23,748 bases of DNA from SIG636 sp045535465 (GTDB lineage: Bacteria; Bacillota; Clostridia; Oscillospirales; CAG-382): assembly GCA_045535465.1 (NCBI GenBank), contig JAZSLS010000102.1:1-23748 (forward strand), in the 5' to 3' direction. Made by a program: the position numbers and the translations under genes. The notes below the pieces were generated by a model. The model was not told the origin of the DNA, made no database searches, and worked only from the letters and a program-made list of their open reading frames with translations. Shown one piece after another: positions 7,441 to 14,632 of the stretch. Positions within the stretch are counted from its first letter, which is position 1. Each line of letters starts with the position of its first letter.

Positions 7441-8558
7441 TGAAAGTGTTGTTTTTACCCTGTAACACGGGTGAAGGTCACAACGCAGCAGCAAAAGCCA
7501 TAGCTACTGCCTTGCGGGCGCGCGGTGACAACTGCGAAATTATTGATGCGCTGTCCTTCCTTTCTCCCGCTACCTCCGATTTTGTGGCCAATTGGCACGT
7601 CCGTATATACAGGCGTACGCCCTTTTTGTTTAACGCAGGCTACAGAATGATGGAAAAGGGTCAGGATGGCAGCGACGACGTGCATATTCTTACCCGTTTG
7701 CTTATGCGCGGCACAAAAAAGCTGACGGAAACGGTTAAAAACGGCGGCTACGATGTGGTTGTGTGTACCCATCCCTTTTCGGCGTATATGTATACCTTGG
7801 CAGAAAGAGAAGGAAGCCTTAAGCCAAAAACCGCCTTTGTCGCAACCGATTACACCTGCGCTCCTCCTGTGGATAAAACAAAAATGGATACCTATTTTAT
7901 CCCTCACGAAAGCCTTAAAAGCTGTTTTGTAAACTGCTATATCCCCGAACACAAGCTTTGCCCCTCGGGGATACCCGTAAGAAACCAATTTTACGAAAAG
8001 GTGGAAAAGGAAGAAGCAAAGAAGCTGCTTGGCATACCCGAGGACAAGCGCAACGTGCTTGTTGCCTGCGGCAGTATGGGCTGCGGCCCTTTAAAGGATT
8101 TAACGGTGGAGCTTTCCAAAAAGCTTCCCTCCGACGCTTACCTTACGGTAATATGCGGCAACAACCAAAAGCTTAAGAAAAGACTGGATAGCCTTAAGCT
8201 GCCCCAAAACGTGCGTGTGCTTGGCTTTACCAACAATATATCTCTTTATATGGATAGCGCAGAGTTTATTATTACCAAGGCAGGCGGTCTTACCTGTACC
8301 GAGGCTTTGGCTAAAAAGCTTCCTATGCTTTTAGTTGGAGTAATTGGCGGTTGTGAAAAATACAACAGGCGCTTCTTCAACGACGGCGGTATGTCCATTG
8401 AGCCTAAAAGGCACGTGGCAGACTATGCAGTAAAGCTGTATAAAACTCCGGCAAAGCTTGCCTCTATGTCCTCCGCTATGAAAAAAACGGCGCCCGGTAA
8501 CTCTACGGACATTATATGCGACTTTTTACATAGGGAGGATAATGATGTACAGCTATAA
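7440..8558 (+). CDS. MGDG synthase/UgtP-like glycosyltransferase
   Basis: A 372-residue GT28-type enzyme. The N-terminal MGDG-synthase domain starts MKVLFLPCNTGEGHNAAAKA, with the GEGH loop of this family, and the C-terminal domain has ITKAGGLTCTEALAKKLP, the nucleotide-sugar binding signature. UgtP-type relatives move glucose or galactose from a UDP-sugar to diacylglycerol on the inner face of the membrane, making glycolipids and lipoteichoic acid anchors. No membrane helix is seen, consistent with peripheral attachment. ATG 7440 overlaps the previous stop (TAATG) and is preceded by GGAAAGGAAG. Its last bases overlap the PAP2 gene. Sugar specificity cannot be told. Confidence 0.87.
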   Translation: MKVLFLPCNTGEGHNAAAKAIATALRARGDNCEIIDALSFLSPATSDFVANWHVRIYRRTPFLFNAGYRMMEKGQDGSDDVHILTRLLMRGTKKLTETVKNGGYDVVVCTHPFSAYMYTLAEREGSLKPKTAFVATDYTCAPPVDKTKMDTYFIPHESLKSCFVNCYIPEHKLCPSGIPVRNQFYEKVEKEEAKKLLGIPEDKRNVLVACGSMGCGPLKDLTVELSKKLPSDAYLTVICGNNQKLKKRLDSLKLPQNVRVLGFTNNISLYMDSAEFIITKAGGLTCTEALAKKLPMLLVGVIGGCEKYNRRFFNDGGMSIEPKRHVADYAVKLYKTPAKLASMSSAMKKTAPGNSTDIICDFLHREDNDVQL

Positions 8559-9195
8559 AGACCTTAGGCTTTCCAACATAAAAAGCGACAGGTTTAAGCA
8601 TTTGCTTCTGCTTCTCTATTGGCCCCTTTACGGCTTTATGTTTTTCGCCGTAGAGCGTCTTATAAAGTTCGAAAGCTACCATTCTATGCACTGTGCGCTG
8701 GATGACGTGGTTCCGTTTTTCGAGTGGTTTTTGTTCCCCTACCTGTTTTGGTTTATCTTTTTGATAGGTATGCTGTTTTACACTCTGTTGTGGGACATAC
8801 ATAGCTTTAAAAAGTATATGTGGTTTATTATAATTACGTATACGGTTACTATTATTATATATCTTGTTTTTCCCAACCAGCAGGACCTTAGAGCTTATGA
8901 TATAACAAGAAGCAACGCACTTATTGACTTTATTCATTGGTACTATGATTTTGATACCAACACCAACGTGTGCCCTTCTCTTCACGTTATAGGCTCCGTT
9001 GCGGTGTTTTACGCATCCTGGAACGCCCCTCACTTTAAAAAATGGTCTATACGCATAGTTATGTTTATTATCACTGTGCTTATAAGTATATCCACCGTGT
9101 TTTTAAAGCAGCACTCGGTGCTGGATATCCCCCCTGCTATACTTATCTCTGTGTTGGCGGCTCCCCTTGCAAGCTACTTAGCTAAAAAATGGTAA
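8545..9195 (+). CDS. PAP2 family membrane phosphatase
   Basis: A roughly 216-residue protein with about six hydrophobic segments. The two catalytic PAP2 motifs are visible: CPSLHV (motif C2) and SxxxxxxH-SVLD in STVFLKQHSVLD (motif C3 with its histidine and aspartate). Motif C1 is weak: the usual Arg-Pro reads LRA. PAP2 enzymes remove phosphate from phosphatidic acid, phosphatidylglycerophosphate or undecaprenyl pyrophosphate outside the cytoplasmic face, or transfer headgroups. Here, next to pgsA and a diacylglycerol glycosyltransferase, a lipid phosphate substrate is likely. The ribosome site AGGGAGG (8532-8538) is 6 bases from ATG 8545 but only 3 from ATG 8542, so 8545 is chosen. The gene overlaps the glycosyltransferase end by 14 bases. 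Confidence 0.85.
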   Translation: MYSYKDLRLSNIKSDRFKHLLLLLYWPLYGFMFFAVERLIKFESYHSMHCALDDVVPFFEWFLFPYLFWFIFLIGMLFYTLLWDIHSFKKYMWFIIITYTVTIIIYLVFPNQQDLRAYDITRSNALIDFIHWYYDFDTNTNVCPSLHVIGSVAVFYASWNAPHFKKWSIRIVMFIITVLISISTVFLKQHSVLDIPPAILISVLAAPLASYLAKKW

Positions 9196-9229
9196 AAGCC
9201 GTATATTTTAAAAAAATGCAAAAAAACTA

Positions 9230-9258
9230 TTGACAATACGTATGTAAGTGTGTATGAT
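9230..9258 (+). promoter_or_regulatory. Sigma-A type promoter of the tandem lipoprotein genes
   Basis: TTGACA (9230-9235), 17-base spacer, TATGAT (9253-9258); start near 9265. The roughly 70-base leader contains a small hairpin (arms 9286-9290 and 9295-9299, loop ACGA, with TACA/TGTA outer pairing). No known riboswitch is recognised. No terminator is visible after the PAP2 gene, so read-through may add to expression. Confidence 0.85.
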
Positions 9259-9334
9259 ATCTACACGGAGGGTTTAATAAATTACACCGCACGAGCGGTT
9301 GTAAGTTTTCCGTTATTAACCAAAGTAGAAAATT

Positions 9335-10096
9335 ATGAAAAATTTTTCAGTACTTATCCTCGCACTCGTTTTGGTATGCGTTCTCGTTGCTTGCGGCGGC
9401 GATGCCTCCCATAGCAAGGACGATTCCTCCAAGGTTGACTCCTCCGTTGATTCTACTTCCGATGCTTCTACCGACGCTTCTGCTGATGCTTCTGCTGATA
9501 CTTCTGTAGAAACAGAGCCCTCCGAAGAACCCTTCGAGGAGCCCTCTGAAGACGTTGTAGCTTCTTCCAAAAAGGGCGTTATAAACGGCAATGTTTATAT
9601 CAACGAATGGGCTGCCCTTACCGTTACCCTGCCCGAAGGCTGGAGCTTTCAGGGTGATGCTGATTTAGCAAGGATTTCACGAATTGATACCGAAAAGCTT
9701 GCCGAAAACGTTTTTGATGCAACACTTGATGAGTTTGGTGCCGTTTATTGTATGGAGGCTTACACCAATGCCGACGATGGCACCGACGTGCTTATACGCA
9801 TCGAAAAGGCTGCGGGCGAGCTTGCCGACCTTAACGAAGCGGAATATATACCGTTTTTTGCTGAAGGCGTTGTGGATATTTATCCTGCGTACGACTACGA
9901 CACCGACTGTTCAACCACTCAAATCGGCGGTTTTCAATATACAGTATTCAATTCCGGTGTTTCGGGCGAGCTTGTTGCTTATTTGCAACGCAACTATACC
10001 CGCAAGATAGACGGATACTTTTTCACCGTTACAACATCCGCTGACTTTGAGCTGGGCAGTGAGCCTCTTGACAGCTTATTTACTATGCTTTCCTAA
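9335..10096 (+). CDS. Putative lipoprotein A (tandem paralogue, unknown function)
   Basis: A 253-residue protein with a lipoprotein signal: two polar residues, a hydrophobic core and lipobox LVAC with the lipidated Cys20. A low-complexity linker rich in Ser, Asp, Ala and Thr (about residues 22-75) ends in Glu/Pro-rich repeats, then a globular domain starts at KKGVINGNVY and contains LTVTLPEGWSF. The domain recalls small clostridial extracytoplasmic lipoproteins with a GxxW-type beta start; I do not know a function. It is a paralogue of the next gene. Its ribosome site is AAGTAG where the paralogue has AAGGAG at the same distance, so translation may be weaker. Confidence 0.75.
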   Translation: MKNFSVLILALVLVCVLVACGGDASHSKDDSSKVDSSVDSTSDASTDASADASADTSVETEPSEEPFEEPSEDVVASSKKGVINGNVYINEWAALTVTLPEGWSFQGDADLARISRIDTEKLAENVFDATLDEFGAVYCMEAYTNADDGTDVLIRIEKAAGELADLNEAEYIPFFAEGVVDIYPAYDYDTDCSTTQIGGFQYTVFNSGVSGELVAYLQRNYTRKIDGYFFTVTTSADFELGSEPLDSLFTMLS

Positions 10097-10152
10097 GCGG
10101 CATTAAGTACAAACAAAACGGCTAGAACCGTATAATAAAAAAGGAGAAAATT

Positions 10153-10944
10153 ATGAAAAAGTTTTTAGCACTTATCCTCGCACTGGTTATGGTATGCGCT
10201 CTCGTTGCTTGTGGCGGCAGCGATACCTCCGATAGCAAGGACGATTCCTCCAAGTTTGACTCCTCTGCAGAAGTTTCCGACAACGCTTCCGTTGATTCTA
10301 CTGCCGACGCTTCTACCGACGCTTCTGCTGATACTTCTGTAGAAACAGAGCCCTCCGAAGAACCCTCTGAAGAACCCTCTGAAGAGCCCTCCGAAGAAAC
10401 CACCGAGGAGCCCTCTGCCGACGTTGTAGCTTCTTCCAAGAAGGGCGTTATAAACGGCAATGTTTATACCAACGAATTTACAGGTCTTACCGTTACCCTT
10501 ACCGAAGGCTGGAGCTTTAGTGACGATGCTGCTATAGCAGCCATTACGGAAGCCTCTGCTGAAGACGTTGCAGACGACGTTTTTGATGCAAAGCTTGACG
10601 AGCTTGGCTCTCTTTACTGTATGCGTGCTGCCACCGTTGACTCCGGTGACATCTTGATGGCAGGCTATGAAAAGGCTCCCGACCAAAACACCGAGCTTTC
10701 TGCAATCGATTACGCAAAAGAGATGGCTAAATTGTTTCAAAGTATTGGCTACACCGTAGACGAAGAAATTCTTTCCTTGCCCGTTGGCGCTGAGGAATAT
10801 ATAGGCATTTGCGCTACCTCTTCTGTTTTGGACACTACCATTGAACAGATTGTTCTTGTTCGTAAGATAGACAATTATTTCTTCTTTATCATTCTCACCG
10901 GCAACAGCGATACTACATTTGACATTTATTCTATGCTTTCTTAA
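10153..10944 (+). CDS. Putative lipoprotein B (tandem paralogue, unknown function)
   Basis: A 263-residue paralogue of lipoprotein A. The signal peptide is almost identical, with lipobox LVAC and Cys20; the linker has more PSEE repeats; the globular domain shares KKGVINGNVY, the LTVTL-x-EGWSF block, VFDA-x-LDE and YCM, then diverges until the shared IDxYFF segment and the SMLS end. It is anchored outside the membrane. A good site AAGGAG lies 6 bases before the ATG. It is probably cotranscribed with lipoprotein A (56-base gap) and ends at the terminator at 10978-11011. Confidence 0.75.
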   Translation: MKKFLALILALVMVCALVACGGSDTSDSKDDSSKFDSSAEVSDNASVDSTADASTDASADTSVETEPSEEPSEEPSEEPSEETTEEPSADVVASSKKGVINGNVYTNEFTGLTVTLTEGWSFSDDAAIAAITEASAEDVADDVFDAKLDELGSLYCMRAATVDSGDILMAGYEKAPDQNTELSAIDYAKEMAKLFQSIGYTVDEEILSLPVGAEEYIGICATSSVLDTTIEQIVLVRKIDNYFFFIILTGNSDTTFDIYSMLS

Positions 10945-10977
10945 TCGAAGCAGACAGATAACTATATTTCATCAATG

Positions 10978-11011
10978 AAGGGACTTGGCAAAAACCAAGC
11001 CCCTTTGTTTT
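10978..11011 (+). terminator. Rho-independent terminator after the lipoprotein pair
   Basis: Arms 10978-10988 and 10995-11005 pair over 11 bases with one mismatch around a six-base A-rich loop, followed by TGTTTT. It lies 33 bases after the stop of lipoprotein B. Confidence 0.8.
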
Positions 11012-11012
11012 G

Positions 11013-11050
11013 CAAAAAAACAAGGTAAAGCCGTGAAAAGACTTTACCTT
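11013..11050 (-). terminator. Rho-independent terminator of ackA
   Basis: On the minus strand, the perfect 9-base stem AAGGTAAAG/CTTTACCTT (11042-11050 and 11022-11030) is followed by GTTTTTTTG. It lies 28 bases after the ackA stop. With the plus-strand terminator next to it, it isolates two convergent units. Confidence 0.85.
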
Positions 11051-11078
11051 ATTAATATTATGTGTTAAAATGTAAACA

Positions 11079-12284
11079 CTAAGCTTCAAGAACAGCCTTG
11101 GTATCTCTTGCAATAACAAGCTCTTCATTGGTGGGGATAACAAAAACGCGAACCTTGGAGCCGTCTGCAGAGATATCGCAGGGTGCGGGAAGATTGCGTG
11201 CGTTGGCGTTCTTTTCCTCGTCAACCTTAATGCCGAGATAGTCAAGGTCCTTAAGTGCGTCAACACGAACAGCCTTGTCGTTTTCGCCGATACCTGCGGT
11301 AAACACGATAGCGTCAACACCGTTCATAGCAGCGGTGTAGGAGCCAATGAACTTCTTAATGCCGTAAGCCAAAATGTCGTAAGCAAGACGAGCATCGTCG
11401 TTGCCTGCATCCATAGCGGCGTGAACGTCACGAAGGTCGCTGGAAACACCGGAAACGCCAAGAAGACCGCACTTCTTGTTCATCCAGTTGCCCATATCCT
11501 CTACCTTAATGCCTTCCTTTTCCATAACAAAAGGAACGATAGCCGCATCAATTGCGCCGCAACGAGAGCCCATTATGATACCGTCAAGAGGAGTAAAGCC
11601 CATACTGGTATCAATAACCTTGCCGCCCTTAACTGCACTTATGGAAGAGCCGTTGCCGAGATGGCAGGTGATTATCTTAGTTTCCTCTACGGGCTTGTCA
11701 AGATACTTTGCACATTCCTGCGCAACGTAACGGTGAGAAGTACCGTGAGCGCCGTAACGCTTAATATTGTGCTTTCTTGCAACCTTAATGTCAATAGGAT
11801 AGGTGCAAGCGTAGTCGGGCATAGTGGAGTGGAAGGAAGTATCAATAACCAAAACCATAGGAGTGTCGGGCATAACCGCCTTGCAGCCTGCAATACCCTG
11901 AAGGTGAGGCTTGGTGTGAAGAGGAGCAAGGTCAATACAACGTTCAAGAATAGCAATGGTTTCATCGGTAACAAGAGTGGGCTTGGTAAGCCAAGGACCG
12001 CCCTGTACCACACGGTGACCGATAGCGGAAATATCGCTAACGCTCTTGATAACGCCGTATTCAGCATCCAAAAGGGCATCTATCATAGCCTTGGTTGCTT
12101 CGTTATGAGTGGGCATAGCCACCTCTGCCTTATAAACGTTGCCGTTTACAAGATTGTCGTGCTTAATTGCGCCGTCAATGCCTATTCTTTCACAAAGACC
12201 CTTTGCAAGCACCTGCTCCTTATCCATATCAAAAAGCTGATACTTAAGGGAAGAGCTGCCTGCGTTTACAACTAATATAAACAT
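11079..12284 (-). CDS. ackA: Acetate kinase
   Basis: A 401-residue enzyme of the usual length that converts acetyl phosphate and ADP to acetate and ATP, the energy-yielding last step of acetate fermentation. Signatures: NAGSSSLKYQ at the N-terminus, GHRVVQGG, DTSFHSTMP, GAHGTSHRYV with the catalytic histidine, HLGNGSS, DTSMGFTPLDG and FTAGIGEN. The start at ATG 12284 gives MFILVVNAGSSS and has AAGGAG 6 bases upstream; the frame is open further upstream but without a plausible start. No pta gene is adjacent in the window. The divergent neighbour tmcAL uses acetate. Confidence 0.98.
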   Translation of the reverse strand: MFILVVNAGSSSLKYQLFDMDKEQVLAKGLCERIGIDGAIKHDNLVNGNVYKAEVAMPTHNEATKAMIDALLDAEYGVIKSVSDISAIGHRVVQGGPWLTKPTLVTDETIAILERCIDLAPLHTKPHLQGIAGCKAVMPDTPMVLVIDTSFHSTMPDYACTYPIDIKVARKHNIKRYGAHGTSHRYVAQECAKYLDKPVEETKIITCHLGNGSSISAVKGGKVIDTSMGFTPLDGIIMGSRCGAIDAAIVPFVMEKEGIKVEDMGNWMNKKCGLLGVSGVSSDLRDVHAAMDAGNDDARLAYDILAYGIKKFIGSYTAAMNGVDAIVFTAGIGENDKAVRVDALKDLDYLGIKVDEEKNANARNLPAPCDISADGSKVRVFVIPTNEELVIARDTKAVLEA

Positions 12285-12327
12285 ACCGTTCTCCTTAAAA
12301 AAATAAAAATTTAATTCATACCTATAT

Positions 12328-12356
12328 ATTATACTACCAAAATTCACTAATTGCAA
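12328..12356 (-). promoter_or_regulatory. Sigma-A type promoter of ackA
   Basis: On the minus strand TTGCAA (12351-12356), 17-base spacer, TATAAT (12328-12333). The leader to ATG 12284 is about 35-40 bases. The region also has to hold the start region of tmcAL on the plus strand; no equally clear plus-strand promoter was found. Confidence 0.8.
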
Positions 12357-12374
12357 TAGAAAAGGTGCAAGATT

Positions 12375-13508
12375 ATGGAAAAACAATTTAGCGTTATGGC
12401 TGTTATTTGCGAATACAACCCTTTTCACTTCGGGCACAAGCATCAAATAGATATAATGAAGGAAAACAGCAAGCTTTGCGTGGGCATTATGAGCGGCGCT
12501 ACCGTTCAGCGTGGCAGCCTTGCCGTGGCAGACAAATACAACCGTGCTGCCGCTGCCGTTAAAGCGGGGCTTGATTTGGTTGTGGAGCTGCCTTTTCCCT
12601 ACTCTTCCGCCTCTGCGGAGGATTTTGCCGCTGCAGGTGTGCATATTGCAGCCGCCATAGGGGCCGACTCCTTGTGCTTTGGCGTGGAGGAAAACCCCGC
12701 CGTTTTTAAAAAAATGGCAGCTACTGCCGACGCCGACCTTATTAAAAAACGTGCTTTGACGTATATAAAAGCGGAAAAAAGCCTATCCTATCCAAGAGCG
12801 GTATCTTTAGCGGCAGAGGAAATTTTGGGCAAAGAGGGCGGAGAGGCTTTAACAAAGCCCAACAACATTTTAGGCTTTGAATACGTTTCCGCCATAAAAA
12901 AAGGCGGTTATGGCATTACTCCCTTCCCCATACAAAGAAACGCTGCTTTCCCCTCCTCAAGCAGTATAAGGAGCGCCGAAAGCTTTGAGGGTAAAATACC
13001 CTACGCCGATTATTTTGCAGAACCGAGACGTGACCTTAAATATATGGAACGCTGGATACTGATGATGCTGCGCCACCACGAATGGGGCGAGCTGTACTGC
13101 GTGGATGCACCCTTTACGGCAGTGATAAAAAAAGCCGCAAGAGAAGCCACGTCGTTGGAGGAATTTTACGCCCTGGCAACAGGCAAGGTTTACACCGCCG
13201 CAAGAGTGCGCCGTGCCGTCCTTGCTATATGGTTTAACGTGCTTACCGAGGAGGTTAAGGCGAGACCCGATTACACCTTGCTGCTTGCCGCTAACGATAA
13301 GGGCACGGCTTATCTTAAAAAAATAAAGAAAACCGAGGGCATTACCATCATAACAAAACCCGCCTCGTACAAAAAAACACCCTTTAAAGAGGCGTTTGAA
13401 AAAGGGCTTTACGTTAACGATTTAGCCGCAGGTGCAGTGGCAAAATTGCCGAAATATAGTTCATCTTTGTGCAAAACGCCTAATATACAAGGTGTCAAAG
13501 AGGGATAA
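12375..13508 (+). CDS. tmcAL: tRNA(Met) cytidine acetate ligase
   Basis: A 377-residue protein of the TmcAL (formerly YlbM, nucleotidyltransferase) family. It activates acetate with ATP to acetyl-AMP and acetylates cytidine 34 of elongator tRNA-Met, which prevents misreading of the isoleucine AUA codon. Family signs: CEYNPFHFGHKHQI with the HxGH nucleotide-binding histidines, SGATVQRGS, ADKYNRAAAAVKAG, LVVELPFPYSSASAEDFA and PNNILGFEY. The C-terminal half is less conserved and a little shorter than in Bacillus. AAAGGTG lies 7 bases before ATG 12375. It is divergent from ackA, whose product releases acetate, so a shared substrate is plausible. Confidence 0.9.
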   Translation: MEKQFSVMAVICEYNPFHFGHKHQIDIMKENSKLCVGIMSGATVQRGSLAVADKYNRAAAAVKAGLDLVVELPFPYSSASAEDFAAAGVHIAAAIGADSLCFGVEENPAVFKKMAATADADLIKKRALTYIKAEKSLSYPRAVSLAAEEILGKEGGEALTKPNNILGFEYVSAIKKGGYGITPFPIQRNAAFPSSSSIRSAESFEGKIPYADYFAEPRRDLKYMERWILMMLRHHEWGELYCVDAPFTAVIKKAAREATSLEEFYALATGKVYTAARVRRAVLAIWFNVLTEEVKARPDYTLLLAANDKGTAYLKKIKKTEGITIITKPASYKKTPFKEAFEKGLYVNDLAAGAVAKLPKYSSSLCKTPNIQGVKEG

Positions 13509-13524
13509 ATGGTCAAAAAAACTC

Positions 13525-13553
13525 TTGACTTTCCTCTTTTTAGGTGATAAAAT
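13525..13553 (+). promoter_or_regulatory. Sigma-A type promoter of the small lipoprotein gene
   Basis: TTGACT (13525-13530), 17-base spacer, TAAAAT (13548-13553) with TGA directly before the -10 (extended -10). Start near 13560, about 40 bases before the ATG. Confidence 0.85.
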
Positions 13554-13601
13554 GACACCCGTAGGCAAAAACTAGAATTTAATTTTAAGGAGACTATTAA
13601 A

Positions 13602-13895
13602 ATGAAAAAGACTATCGCTCTTATCCTTTGCGTACTTTTCGCACTTACCGCATTTGCAGCTTGTGGCGGCGACACCGAAGATGCTTCCAAGGCTCCCTCT
13701 ACTGACGCTTCCGTAGAAGCTTCTGCTTCCACCGACGCTACCGCTGATGCTACTGCTGACGCTTCCGTAGAAGATTCTGCTACCACCGACGCTACTGCTG
13801 ACGCTACCGCAGACGCAACTGCTGACGCTACCGCAGACGCTTCCGTTGAGTCTGTAGAATCCGTTGAATCTGTTGACGAAACCACCGCTGAATAA
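13602..13895 (+). CDS. Small low-complexity lipoprotein (unknown function)
   Basis: A 97-residue protein that is almost only a lipoprotein signal (lipobox FAAC, Cys21) and a disordered acidic tail made of ATAD and SVE repeats. The ATAD unit occurs twice and then four times in a row, encoded by a degenerate 12-base repeat that could vary in length. There is no globular domain. It resembles the linkers of lipoproteins A and B, as if only signal and linker had been kept. AAGGAG lies upstream of the ATG, and the gene has its own promoter and a strong terminator, so it is probably a real and well expressed surface peptide. Confidence 0.75.
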   Translation: MKKTIALILCVLFALTAFAACGGDTEDASKAPSTDASVEASASTDATADATADASVEDSATTDATADATADATADATADASVESVESVESVDETTAE

Positions 13896-13915
13896 CTTTT
13901 AAACAAGCTAAAGAG

Positions 13916-13950
13916 AATGGCTGTCCGTACGGACAGCCATTTTATTTTAT
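13916..13950 (+). terminator. Rho-independent terminator after the small lipoprotein gene
   Basis: A perfect 26-base palindrome (13916-13941, core GGCTGTCC/GGACAGCC) followed by TTATTTTAT. It ends the lipoprotein transcript just before the REP region. Confidence 0.92.
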
Positions 13951-13954
13951 ATTT

Positions 13955-14019
13955 CCGTTTGTGTTAGGCGTAAGTACGGCGCAGCCCGTTACGTATCGGG
14001 CGGCCGATGACCGCCCTAC
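13955..14019 (-). repeat. REP-like element 1 (GTAG on the minus strand)
   Basis: On the minus strand GTAG is followed by a GGGCGG/CCGCCC hairpin with a 7-base loop, then by a second hairpin with CCCG/CGGG arms. The left 47 bases are repeated at 14654-14700 with one mismatch; the hairpin part is repeated at 14510-14547 with two differences. Such a GTAG tetranucleotide before an imperfect palindrome is the defining feature of REPs handled by RAYT enzymes. Confidence 0.8.
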
Positions 14020-14030
14020 TTTTGATACCA

Positions 14031-14492
14031 CTACGTTGGGTTTTGGTAAATGTAATTTATATGCTCCTCGTAATCTTTTTGATTTCGTATAACGTGGTCA
14101 AAAAATGACTTTTGCCAAATTGTATGCCCTATGCGCCTTGTAACGTATCCCTTTAATTGATTAACTACCCGTGACATTGTAGGGGCGGTCATCGGCCGCC
14201 CGTCCTCATCGGCACAAACCATAAGCATCAAATGTATATGGTCCGGCATTATCACGTATTTATCTACACGCATAGCAGGATATATTGCAGGTATATTATT
14301 AATAGCTTCCTCTGCAATTTTTCCACAAGCAGACAATTTTACATCCTCGGGATTGTAAACATTCTTGTTATCCTCGCTCCAAAAATAATTTCGCCTTTCT
14401 AAAGTGCATATTGTCAAAAAATACGTACCGCAGGAGCTGTAATCGTAACACTCCAATCGATTCTTTTTTCTTTTTGGGCTTTTGTTGTCCAT
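14031..14492 (-). CDS. REP-associated tyrosine transposase (Y1_Tnp, IS200-like fold)
   Basis: A 153-residue single-domain Y1 transposase. DYSSCGTYFLTICT is the first strand block; MPDHIHLMLM holds the HUH pair His85 and His87; the helix with RNQKDYEEHINYIYQNP carries the likely catalytic tyrosine (Tyr141 by spacing from HUH). RAYTs cut and rejoin single-stranded REP hairpins. ATG 14492 has AGGA 8 bases upstream; ATG 14501 is in frame but leaves no room for a ribosome site. The gene ends NPT-stop, where relatives read NPTKW; the codon after the TAG is TGG (Trp), so the stop may be a point change that removes a short tail. Codons 97-105 coincide with a REP hairpin. Confidence 0.85.
   Translation of the reverse strand: MDNKSPKRKKNRLECYDYSSCGTYFLTICTLERRNYFWSEDNKNVYNPEDVKLSACGKIAEEAINNIPAIYPAMRVDKYVIMPDHIHLMLMVCADEDGRPMTAPTMSRVVNQLKGYVTRRIGHTIWQKSFFDHVIRNQKDYEEHINYIYQNPT
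14178..14202 (+). repeat. REP hairpin inside the RAYT coding sequence
   Basis: These 25 bases (TGTAGGGGCGG, then TCATC, then GGCCGCCCG) are identical, in opposite orientation, to the hairpin core of the REP element at 14510-14550. Here they encode the residues DGRPMTAPT of the transposase, part of the conserved loop between the HUH motif and the following helix. Confidence 0.85.
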
Positions 14493-14509
14493 CACCGTCA
14501 TCCTATTTT

Positions 14510-14550
14510 CAGCCCGTTACGCATCGGGCGGCCGATGACCGCCCCTACAT
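14510..14550 (-). repeat. REP-like element 3 (GTAG on the minus strand)
   Basis: It repeats the hairpin part of element 1 (CAGCCCGTTAC, then GGGCGG/CCGCCC and GTAG on the minus strand) with one substitution and one inserted C. It lies just upstream of the RAYT start, where it may cover the gene's own promoter or leader. Confidence 0.8.
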
Positions 14551-14561
14551 TGTAACCTTTT

Positions 14562-14601
14562 AACACGATTTCGCCACTCATTGGTAGTTTTAAATCGTGT
14601 T
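14562..14601. repeat. Inverted repeat upstream of the RAYT gene
   Basis: AACACGATTT at 14562-14571 is repeated inverted at 14592-14601, with a 20-base spacer. It lies between the REP elements 3 and 4. It may be an operator or a structural part of the repeat unit; no further evidence. Confidence 0.55.
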
Positions 14602-14632
14602 TCCATATAACGAAAAGCGCAACGGGTATATT

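Noticed and set aside
10131..10136. Separate promoter (TATAAT) for lipoprotein B
   Set aside because: Transcription would start inside the ribosome site and no -35 is present.
11421..12275. Plus-strand open frame opposite ackA
   Set aside because: Antisense shadow of ackA with no ribosome site.
12285..12644. N-terminal extension of acetate kinase
   Set aside because: The frame is open but covers the ackA promoter and ribosome site; the family starts at the NAGSSS region from 12284.
13733..13860. CRISPR-like or VNTR non-coding repeat
   Set aside because: The repeats are codons for ATAD in an intact lipoprotein gene; no spacers or direct repeat of constant sequence.
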